Part shown: positions 1 to 5,506 of the stretch, piece after piece
Layout: each line of letters begins with the position of its first letter
Numbering within the stretch: the first letter of the stretch is position 1
Assembly: GCA_016763665.1 (NCBI GenBank)
Contig: JAESTI010000307.1
Coordinates: forward strand, 1-6,695
Reading direction: 5' to 3'
Length of the DNA stretch: 6,695 bases
Source: Bacteroidia bacterium
GTDB lineage: Bacteria; Bacteroidota; Bacteroidia; Flavobacteriales; NORP286
Made by a program: the position numbers and the translations under genes
The notes under the pieces: model-generated
Databases searched by the model: none
What the model saw: the letters and a program-made list of their open reading frames with translations, nothing else
What the model was told of the DNA's origin: nothing

Positions 1-855
1 CGTATGAACTCCAAAAGGTCCTTCCAATATATAATCCTCTTCAGGATCAACATATCCTTCAATAATTATATCTGCATCAGCCGGCACATAGGAATCTTGG
101 GTCAGACATTTTACCAATTCTACTTTTTTCTTTCTAAGAAATCCTGCCAACATATATTCATCAATATTCTCTGGCATAGGGGCTGTACCGCAATAAGTAT
201 AAACCGGATCTCCACCCAATGCTACCGCAACAGGCATTCTTTTTCCAAGTTTCTTATACTCCATAAAATGAGCTGCAGAAACCTTATGGCGGTGCCAGTG
301 CATGGCTGTTAAAGTTGGTTCAAATACCTGCATTCTGTACAAACCAACATTTCTTATTCCTGTATTTGGATCTTTGGTATGGATTACCGGGAGCGTTAAA
401 AACGGGCCACCATCTTCCGGCCAACAAGTTTGAACCGGCAATTTGGTAATATCTGGTTTTTCCATTACCACTTCCTGGCAAGCTCCTTTCCCAGAACTCA
501 CTTTTGGCATCCATGAAGCCATCTGGCCAAGTTTTGGCAACATCTTCAGCTTTTCTACAATGTTGTCCTTGGGTTTCATCAAGGTCTTCATCAAATCCTC
601 AATGTCATTGCCAACATCATCCATTTCTTTTACACCCAAAACCATGCACATTCTCTTATAAGAACCCATGGCATTTATTAATAAAGGAAAGTCGGTTCCG
701 GTATTTTCGAAAAGCAAAGCCGGACCTTGTTGTTTGATCACCCGATCATAAACCTCAGTGATCTCTAACTTTGGATCAACGAACTCCTTAATTCTAACTA
801 ATTCTCCTTCTTTTTCTAATTCAGAAATGAAATGCTGTAAATTCTTGTAGGCCAT
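1..855 (-). CDS. ubiD: UbiD-family prenylated-FMN (de)carboxylase, N-terminal 285 residues (runs off left edge)
   Basis: The frame is open from an ATG at 855 to the window edge and begins MAYKNLQHF. Family knowledge: UbiD enzymes are cytoplasmic, use prenylated FMN made by UbiX, and reversibly decarboxylate aromatic or alpha,beta-unsaturated acids; in Bacteroidota they are usually tied to quinone synthesis, but the substrate cannot be read from sequence. Visible marks are GACQE (124-128), RNVGLYRMQ (168-176, with probable metal ligand N169 and catalytic R174), HWHRH (186-190), ALGGDP (212-217), IIEGYVDP (264-271, probable metal ligand E266) and EGPFGVHT (278-285). Homologues are about 490-620 residues long, so roughly half is missing. 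E278 of the catalytic Arg-Glu-Glu/Asp set is present, but the third acidic position is V283, which is odd. The gene starts 21 bases after the SLOG gene stops, so the two are probably cotranscribed. No Shine-Dalgarno is seen. Family call is secure; exact role is not. Confidence 0.95.
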   Translation of the reverse strand, partial: MAYKNLQHFISELEKEGELVRIKEFVDPKLEITEVYDRVIKQQGPALLFENTGTDFPLLINAMGSYKRMCMVLGVKEMDDVGNDIEDLMKTLMKPKDNIVEKLKMLPKLGQMASWMPKVSSGKGACQEVVMEKPDITKLPVQTCWPEDGGPFLTLPVIHTKDPNTGIRNVGLYRMQVFEPTLTAMHWHRHKVSAAHFMEYKKLGKRMPVAVALGGDPVYTYCGTAPMPENIDEYMLAGFLRKKKVELVKCLTQDSYVPADADIIIEGYVDPEEDYILEGPFGVHT

Positions 856-876
856 GACTTTAATTTGAATGCAGAA

Positions 877-1350
877 TTAAGAATTATTCAACTCTTGTCC
901 AAATAAATCATTCAAAAATGAAAAGGCAATAGCATATACCCCCACATTTGAGCTTTCCCTTGGTCCTGCGATATTTAATATATCTATAGAATTATCTTCC
1001 AGGAATTTTGTGGTTAGGGTTATATTATCTTCACGATCATTTTGAAGATCAACTACCAGATATGGTCTCTCAATTCTTACTAAACACTCAATGGTAAATG
1101 CCGTTCCCCCAGTTATTTCACCTAACTTTAGTACAAGAGTCCCATCGGATTCGTTTACATTCCACTCTGTCCGCTCTTCATATTTTACTAGTGGAGTTTC
1201 AATCAGTGGGTATTTAGCATCAATTATTCCATCTTCCGCTAATCTTCCTTTGGGACAATAACCTCCAATTGGAATTTGTTTGTTAATTCCAATATCAAGA
1301 GCAGCTCTGTCCACTCCTGTTTGTCCACCTGAAATAATTTTAGAAATCAA
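877..1350 (-). CDS. cpYpsA-related SLOG family protein ('putative molybdenum carrier' type), TTG start
   Basis: This is a complete 157-residue protein beginning MISKIISGGQTGVDRAA. The SGGQTGVDR loop (7-15), GGYCPKGRLAEDG (29-41), TEWNV (61-65), SDGTL (68-72), GGT (81-83) and NIAGPRES (126-133) match the family annotated as putative molybdenum carrier or circularly permuted YpsA (Pfam PF12694, from memory). These proteins adopt a Rossmann-like SLOG/LOG fold and are thought to bind nucleotides or nucleotide-like ligands; molybdenum carriage is an inherited label with little direct support. There is no signal peptide or membrane segment, so it is cytoplasmic. The start codon must be TTG at 1350-1348: an in-frame TGA lies eight codons upstream with no ATG between, and family members begin within a few residues of this point. 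It precedes ubiD by 21 bases, suggesting one transcript. Family is confident; biochemical role is unknown. Confidence 0.88.
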   Translation of the reverse strand: MISKIISGGQTGVDRAALDIGINKQIPIGGYCPKGRLAEDGIIDAKYPLIETPLVKYEERTEWNVNESDGTLVLKLGEITGGTAFTIECLVRIERPYLVVDLQNDREDNITLTTKFLEDNSIDILNIAGPRESSNVGVYAIAFSFLNDLFGQELNNS

Positions 1351-1364
1351 AAGGAAGGTTTCAT
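1347..1364 (-). other. Five-codon upstream ORF overlapping the TTG start of the SLOG gene
   Basis: An ATG at 1364 opens a five-codon reading frame (MKPSF) whose TGA overlaps the TTG start of the SLOG gene within the bases TTTTGA. It is seen directly in the sequence. It could couple translation into the TTG, or it could be chance; there is no Shine-Dalgarno to decide between them. Confidence 0.25.
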
Positions 1365-1372
1365 TAATTGCT

Positions 1373-1406
1373 CAAACGAATATATCAATAAACTCAATAT
1401 AACAAA
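1373..1406 (-). promoter_or_regulatory. Possible Bacteroidota-type promoter for the SLOG-ubiD pair
   Basis: On the minus strand a TTTG (1406-1403) is followed after 22 bases by TTCGTTTG (1380-1373). The second differs by one base from the Bacteroidota -7 consensus TAnnTTTG, and the spacing is near the usual 19-21 bases. Transcription would begin around 1367, just ahead of the TTG start. It lies downstream of the hairpin that ends the envelope genes, which is where a separate promoter would be expected. It is a pattern match in AT-rich DNA, so support is weak. Confidence 0.35.
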
Positions 1407-1435
1407 TGGAAGAAGTACCACATCTTTTAAATGTG

Positions 1436-1476
1436 AAATGACCAAACAGGCCTAACCTGAAATGGTCATTTTTTTT
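1436..1476. terminator. Stem-loop at the end of the envelope gene cluster, with the stop codon in its loop
   Basis: AAATGACCA (1436-1444) pairs perfectly with TGGTCATTT (1463-1471). Inside, CAGG (1447-1450) pairs with CCTG (1456-1459) across a small A-rich internal loop, leaving the loop CCTAA (1451-1455). On the plus strand the stem runs into eight Ts (1469-1476), a classic intrinsic-terminator layout. No rightward gene ends here, so the likely user is the leftward envelope cluster, although in that direction the tail is only CACATTT. The TAG stop of the 218-residue protein (1454-1452) sits in the apical loop. It may be a bidirectional terminator or an mRNA 3'-end stabiliser. Confidence 0.5.
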
Positions 1477-2108
1477 GATGGTTTGATCCTGGCTCTAACT
1501 ACTCCCAAAGTCCAGTTAATTTCCATTCCTATAAACGACTTAAATTCATTGATGTTGACCATAGCAGCTAACTCTAATCCCGCAAAACGTGTTAATGGAA
1601 ACTCTACTTTAGCTTTTAAAACCAAACCGACTGTGTTTTTTACATCATAATAGAGTGTGTAATTACTTGACCCTCCACCGCTAAAGTTGCCCGGCCTAAA
1701 TCTTGCAAAGTAGTATTCAACCCAAGAAGGGCCACTTTCAATCCCAAATCTAATTAGTTTAGTAGAAATTGGGAATTCTTTTAATATTTTTAATGCTAAA
1801 ACCCTGGTATAATCAAGTTGAGAACAATCAAAAAGGCATAAACCAGGGGAATAATCGTCTGGTATGTTTCTAGTACGCAAGAAGCTTTGTTGATAACTAA
1901 TACTTCCACCCCAATCATTTGATAAAATGAAAGTGCTGTTAAGTCCAACAACATTAACCTCATTATAACCAATGCCTCCACAGCTCAAATACAATTTGGC
2001 TATTTTCGGCCTATTATTTTCCGAACTAGCTGTTTGAGAGTAGCCATAATTAAACAAATCGAGAATTAATATGATGAAACAACTATATTTGAGTATAGAA
2101 GAAGTCAT
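1452..2108 (-). CDS. Small predicted outer-membrane beta-barrel protein, uncharacterised
   Basis: This complete protein has 218 residues if started at the ATG at 2108. An in-frame GTG two codons upstream is possible but less likely. Residues 1-23 look like a signal peptide: hydrophobic core CFIILILDLF, then YGYSQ, the usual Bacteroidota cleavage context. The rest shows alternating polar and aromatic strand-like stretches, for example WGGSISYQQSF, IRFGIESGPSWVEYYFARF and FIGMEINWTLGVVRARI, separated by Gly/Asn/Ser-rich turns such as SGGGSSN, as expected for an 8- to 10-strand outer-membrane barrel. No enzyme motif is visible and I do not recognise a named family. The C-terminus is a short basic tail (IKPSKKMTISG) rather than a terminal aromatic residue, which is slightly unusual for a barrel. 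It follows the FadL-like gene by 43 bases and ends in the hairpin at 1436-1476, so it is probably the last gene of that transcript. Confidence 0.75.
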   Translation of the reverse strand: MTSSILKYSCFIILILDLFNYGYSQTASSENNRPKIAKLYLSCGGIGYNEVNVVGLNSTFILSNDWGGSISYQQSFLRTRNIPDDYSPGLCLFDCSQLDYTRVLALKILKEFPISTKLIRFGIESGPSWVEYYFARFRPGNFSGGGSSNYTLYYDVKNTVGLVLKAKVEFPLTRFAGLELAAMVNINEFKSFIGMEINWTLGVVRARIKPSKKMTISG

Positions 2109-2151
2109 AACCACTTATAATATTGAATAAACAACTCTAGGAATTTATAAA

Positions 2152-3654
2152 TTAGAATCTGCATCCAACAGTCATCATAATGTTATGATCAGTGGATTTG
2201 TTTACAGAACCGGATGTAGATTGCCCGGTAAGTGTATATGGCACATGGTAAGAACTTGATTCTGCGTAAACATAGGCCAGATCGATATAATACCCATCTT
2301 CTCTTAATCCTAAACCAAGGGTATAAAATGTTTTGGATTGATCACCACCATCATCAGGTAAATAAGCGGTGTGGAATGGAGTTCCATATAAAGCATAACC
2401 ACCTCTCACGCTGATCTTATCAAATTTCCACTCAGTTCCAATTCGCAAATTACCTGTTTGGTGATATTTATTATATATAGATTCATTTTCATCAAAGAAC
2501 TTATAACCTGAAGATCTCAATCTTGAAGTTGAATAATCTACTACTTCATAATCTACAGATAAGAATCCTTTCTTGCCAATAATAAACGCAATGCTTGTAT
2601 TTGCTTTTAATGGAGTGGTTAATTGGTAATCAAATTTACCGTTCGGTGAACTTTTTTCATACTTCTTATTATAAATATTGGAAACAATCCTTGAATCATA
2701 TCTATCAGTAAGATCATAAAAAGTAGGTGTTTGCACGGATCCTCCAATTCTAACCCAATCAGCCAAACGTGCTATCAATCCAAATTTGAAATTAAAACCT
2801 TGTCCTTCTGTAGAAAGCGACTCATTTATTCTAAATGATGTAAAGTTTGTAGTATCTATACCAGTAGCTTCTTCTTCAAACACTGTATTTTCAGAATATC
2901 GAACTATCGGAAAATTAAAGCTAGCTCCAACGTATAGTTTATTGCTGTAATTCCCTCCCATGGTAAATGCAAAATCATTGATGGCACCTGATCTTACAAT
3001 CTCCTTTCTTTGCAAAATTCCATCTCCTAAAGAAAACGCTCTAAAATACGTTCCTCCAAGTGAATCAGTCGGGTCCATTAAATAAGTTGCGTAAGCCAGG
3101 TCTGCTCTAAAGGGAGATGTATCTTCTAAATCATCAAGTAATATACCAGTACCTGCATTTGCTTCTTGCACGTATTTATCAATTATCGAATTATCTGTAT
3201 TTAACCCTTCAAAATATGATCGGTTATGAAAATTCTTAACTCGATTGATCCCAAAACCTATATTGGAGCTAACCCAACCACTTTTGTTATCACCTTCTTT
3301 AGCCTCTTTATGATCCTTGTACAAATAAGTAATTACCACACCAATATTACTGAAGTTAAAGTTATATTTACTTTCAAAATAATTCCGTCCCTGATATCTG
3401 GAATTAGTTAATGAGGTATACATTGATGGTGTGAATGTAAACTCCGATTTTCGGTATACACCAATCCCAGCAGGGTTTATAGACAATGATCCATAGTCAC
3501 CACCCAGTGCACCAAATGCTCCAGCTGTGGCCACCGAACGCGCAGTGCCGCCAAACTCAGTTTGACTATATCTCAAGGCATCTACATCATTTTGACTGTA
3601 GGTATATAAACTCACAAAAACAAGAATTGAGAGGGAGGTGATAAGTTTTTTCAT
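2152..3654 (-). CDS. OmpP1/FadL/TodX family outer-membrane transport protein
   Basis: This complete protein has 500 residues from the ATG at 3654 (MKKLITSLSI). An in-frame TTG two codons upstream is rejected because MKK opens a normal signal peptide, which ends at about TYSQ (18-21). After it come ALRYSQTEFGGTARSVATAG (26-45), GALGGDYGSLSINPAGIGVY (48-67) and EFTFTP. The NPAG motif and glycine-rich N-terminal hatch are hallmarks of the FadL fold (PF03349), a 14-strand barrel that lets hydrophobic substrates cross the outer membrane by lateral diffusion. The remainder is strand-like, with long Asp/Asn/Ser loops, and ends VGCRF with the terminal Phe typical of BAM-assembled barrels. Bacteroidota members of this length are often labelled 'hemin receptor', but the substrate cannot be predicted. 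It begins 21 bases after the Tyr-rich gene, with no Shine-Dalgarno, so the two are probably cotranscribed. Confidence 0.9.
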   Translation of the reverse strand: MKKLITSLSILVFVSLYTYSQNDVDALRYSQTEFGGTARSVATAGAFGALGGDYGSLSINPAGIGVYRKSEFTFTPSMYTSLTNSRYQGRNYFESKYNFNFSNIGVVITYLYKDHKEAKEGDNKSGWVSSNIGFGINRVKNFHNRSYFEGLNTDNSIIDKYVQEANAGTGILLDDLEDTSPFRADLAYATYLMDPTDSLGGTYFRAFSLGDGILQRKEIVRSGAINDFAFTMGGNYSNKLYVGASFNFPIVRYSENTVFEEEATGIDTTNFTSFRINESLSTEGQGFNFKFGLIARLADWVRIGGSVQTPTFYDLTDRYDSRIVSNIYNKKYEKSSPNGKFDYQLTTPLKANTSIAFIIGKKGFLSVDYEVVDYSTSRLRSSGYKFFDENESIYNKYHQTGNLRIGTEWKFDKISVRGGYALYGTPFHTAYLPDDGGDQSKTFYTLGLGLREDGYYIDLAYVYAESSSYHVPYTLTGQSTSGSVNKSTDHNIMMTVGCRF

Positions 3655-3675
3655 GGTCAACTATTGAGATGAATA

Positions 3676-5328
3676 TTATCTATGTCTACTTCCAGTTGAT
3701 CTACTACTACGAGAACCGGAGCTTGAACTTCTGCTACCACTTCCACTACTGGAATAGCTTCTGCTTGGTGAAGAACTGCTTGATCTCGAACCGGAATACC
3801 TTTTAGTACTTTGATTTGAATAACTTCTACTAGGTGAACTATAGGAACTCTTCGATGATGAACTAGAATTATTCGAACTGCTGGAATAACTCTTAGTTTT
3901 TGTTGAAGATCCTCCATAGCTCCTTGAAGGAGTTGAATATGACTTAGTACTAGGTTTTGAATATGACTTAGTAGAAGGTCCTGAATAACTCTTGGTACTT
4001 GGTTTGGAATAATTCGATGAATGACTACTGTTAGAATGTGAAATTGGTGAAGAATAAGAACTATAGCTTTTCTTCTCTACCTTGGATTTTGAATAACTCT
4101 TAGTTTGAGAACTTCCATAACTCTTCTTAGGCTTATTATAGCCTCCATAAGAAGTTGAGTAATCTTTAGTCTTATTGCTTGATCCATAAGTACTATATGA
4201 TGAAGAACTATAAGTGTTCTTCTTAGGACTATTATGGTAAGAATTAGATTTTTCCTTTGATTTAGGTGTTGAAGAATATTTTGAACCATTAGCAGTATAA
4301 CCATACTGTTTTAGGTCAGGATTTGATTTAGTCACTTTACTCTTTGCAACTGAACTATTATCAGACACCTTAACTGTAGTTTTATTTACCTCATATTTTT
4401 CCTTCTTCTCAATTGAACCTGAATAACTATCTACTGGATTTATTACTTTTACTTCAAACGGTTTGGAGGCTACATTATCTGTTAATAACTTTTTATCAGA
4501 TCCGTAATTCAAACTCAACTTATCACCTCTTCCAGAATTTACACCGCTTAAAGAAGTAGATGCTTTTCCGGTATTGTTACTCAAACCACCTCTATGTCCG
4601 TAATAAGTATTCGAAGTACTGTAGCTATCATAACTATTGTAGTAACTCGATCCTGAGTAGCTATTATCATACCATCCGTCATTGTAACCATCATCATACC
4701 CATTCCAGTAACTATAACTGCTATAACCATGATGTGGATATCCCCAGTAGGAATAGCTAGAATACCCGGGATAATAGGAATGATAATAATGATTATTATA
4801 ATGGTGCCCCCCCCAATAGTTATAATTATGGCCGCCCCAGTAAGAGTAATAGTGGTGATGATGACTTGGTCTCCACCAACTGTAACCTAAATATATACTT
4901 ACACCATAAGAATAAGGGTTATAATCATACCAGTAAAGGTTAGTATACCAGGGATCATAATAATCGTAAACTGTTGTTCCATGATGAAATCTTCTTAACC
5001 TTGAAGAATAAGCATAATCGTAATAATCATCTTCTTCATAATAATTCTCTTCTATATAATTATTAGTTATATAGGTATCGCCATCTTCACTTGCCAAAGT
5101 ATCATGTGTGGAATATCTTTTAACACCTTGTTCTTCTGTATCCATTGCAAACTCTTCAGTTTCTTCAGGATAAAATGAATCATCAGAATTTGAAGAACTT
5201 TGAAGGATGGTTTCTTCCTGCACAGGATCTTTTGGTGAATAATATATATCATCAGAATCTTGTGCATTTACCAAAATACTACTGCAGGAAAGTAAACTGG
5301 TTAGGAAAAGTAATTTAAGTGATTTCAT
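3676..5328 (-). CDS. Secreted Tyr/His/Gly- and Ser-rich low-complexity protein, uncharacterised
   Basis: This complete 550-residue protein starts at the ATG at 5328, fixed by AGGAGG eight bases upstream. An N-terminal export signal covers residues 1-23. Cleavage after VNA is likely, but LLSC (12-15) could be a lipobox, so a lipoprotein is possible. Residues 24-105 are acidic (DSDD, EETEEF, EENYYEEDDYYDY). Residues 101-243 hold about 42 tyrosines in 143 residues plus many His, Trp, Gly and Asn, with HHHH at 156-159 and repeats YWGGHxYN and GYSSYSYW. Residues 250-345 are a more ordinary polar linker. Residues 345-510 are Ser/Tyr/Lys-rich with eight-residue repeats (x-PSTKSYS), and 510-550 are almost only Ser, Arg and Gly. 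No enzyme domain is recognised. By composition it resembles disordered structural, adhesive or metal-binding surface proteins; that is inference. It heads the envelope gene cluster and is divergent from proS. Confidence 0.88.
   Translation of the reverse strand: MKSLKLLFLTSLLSCSSILVNAQDSDDIYYSPKDPVQEETILQSSSNSDDSFYPEETEEFAMDTEEQGVKRYSTHDTLASEDGDTYITNNYIEENYYEEDDYYDYAYSSRLRRFHHGTTVYDYYDPWYTNLYWYDYNPYSYGVSIYLGYSWWRPSHHHHYYSYWGGHNYNYWGGHHYNNHYYHSYYPGYSSYSYWGYPHHGYSSYSYWNGYDDGYNDGWYDNSYSGSSYYNSYDSYSTSNTYYGHRGGLSNNTGKASTSLSGVNSGRGDKLSLNYGSDKKLLTDNVASKPFEVKVINPVDSYSGSIEKKEKYEVNKTTVKVSDNSSVAKSKVTKSNPDLKQYGYTANGSKYSSTPKSKEKSNSYHNSPKKNTYSSSSYSTYGSSNKTKDYSTSYGGYNKPKKSYGSSQTKSYSKSKVEKKSYSSYSSPISHSNSSHSSNYSKPSTKSYSGPSTKSYSKPSTKSYSTPSRSYGGSSTKTKSYSSSSNNSSSSSKSSYSSPSRSYSNQSTKRYSGSRSSSSSPSRSYSSSGSGSRSSSSGSRSSRSTGSRHR
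3934..4005 (-). repeat. Three tandem 24-base repeats encoding (K/G)PSTKSYS
   Basis: Three consecutive 24-base units (4005-3982, 3981-3958, 3957-3934) encode KPSTKSYS, GPSTKSYS and KPSTKSYS, residues 442-465 of the low-complexity protein, followed by a degenerate TPSRSYGG. The last two units are the most alike at DNA level; the first uses different synonymous codons for Ser-Thr-Lys-Ser-Tyr. The array lies in the basic, serine-rich tail and looks like an old tandem duplication that can still expand or contract in frame. Confidence 0.8.
4705..4767 (-). repeat. Two copies of the peptide GYSSYSYW, 13 residues apart
   Basis: Residues 188-195 (4767-4744) and 201-208 (4728-4705) are the identical octapeptide GYSSYSYW, yet four of the eight codons differ. 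At two serines one copy uses a TCN codon and the other an AGY codon. The repeat is therefore conserved at protein level and not as DNA. Confidence 0.75.
4795..4842 (-). repeat. Two tandem 24-base repeats encoding YWGGHxYN, one with a G8 run
   Basis: Two adjacent 24-base units encode YWGGHNYN (residues 163-170, 4842-4819) and YWGGHHYN (171-178, 4818-4795) in the Tyr/His-rich segment. In the second, TGG-GGG-GGG makes an uninterrupted run of eight G on the coding strand (4814-4807), while the first uses GGC for both glycines and has no such run. Confidence 0.8.
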
Positions 5329-5336
5329 GATTCTGT

Positions 5337-5342
5337 CCTCCT
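5337..5342 (-). promoter_or_regulatory. Strong Shine-Dalgarno AGGAGG of the Tyr-rich protein gene
   Basis: On the minus strand AGGAGG lies eight bases before the ATG at 5328. It fixes the start of the 550-residue protein. No other gene in the window has a comparable ribosome binding site, and Bacteroidota seldom rely on one. Confidence 0.75.
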
Positions 5343-5442
5343 GAGATTTATGAAATTGAGTTTATCTTTTTATTCAGTTTTAATTGTGTAATTTTGTCGC
5401 TTATTAATTATCAAAATCCATACCAAAATCATATACGACTGA

Positions 5443-5476
5443 TATTTAGATGTTTACCTAAATAAAAATTGGTAAA
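5443..5476. promoter_or_regulatory. Two overlapping inverted repeats in the divergent promoter region
   Basis: TATTTAG (5443-5449) is the inverse of CTAAATA (5458-5464), separated by eight bases. Overlapping it, TTTACC (5453-5458) is the inverse of GGTAAA (5471-5476), separated by twelve. Both lie in the 178-base gap between the divergent genes, and the second covers the possible -7 element of proS. They could be a repressor operator, but short dyads are common by chance in such AT-rich DNA. Confidence 0.35.
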
Positions 5477-5480
5477 TTTG
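5473..5480 (+). promoter_or_regulatory. Possible Bacteroidota -7 promoter element of proS
   Basis: TAAATTTG matches the Bacteroidota -7 consensus TAnnTTTG exactly and lies 26 bases before the proS ATG, giving a predicted leader of about 20 bases. No good TTTG -33 partner is seen at the usual distance; the nearest candidates are TTTA at 5453 and 5445. I found no convincing promoter for the leftward gene. Confidence 0.45.
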
Positions 5481-5506
5481 ATACATTCTACTAATAGTAA
5501 AAACTG

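Noticed and set aside
4..312. Open reading frame of 102 codons on the plus strand at the left edge.
   Set aside because: It is antisense to the clearly conserved UbiD coding frame and its translation resembles no protein family.
2109..2114. GTG start two codons upstream for the small barrel protein.
   Set aside because: The ATG at 2108 gives a normal signal peptide and is the commoner codon; the GTG adds only two residues.
3655..3660. TTG start two codons upstream for the FadL-like protein.
   Set aside because: The ATG at 3654 begins the signal peptide with MKK, as is typical, and no ribosome binding site favours the TTG.
3657..3917. Val/Ile/His-rich 86-codon frame on the minus strand.
   Set aside because: It is an out-of-frame reading of the Ser-rich tail; the regular composition is an artefact of repeated serine codons.
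4077..4304. Second long alternative frame inside the low-complexity gene, with a matching one at 5067-5267.
   Set aside because: Both are shadows produced by biased codons in the real frame, which is open for 550 residues with a signal peptide and ribosome binding site.
4560..4760. Plus-strand frame rich in Tyr, His, Ser and Asn that looks similar to the real protein.
   Set aside because: It is the antisense of Tyr/His/Asn/Ser codons (TAY, CAY, AAY), which gives a similar-looking product on the other strand; it has no start context or export signal.
3676..5328. CRISPR or satellite-like array suggested by repetitive sequence.
   Set aside because: The repeats are short, imperfect, in frame and coding; there are no regular spacers.
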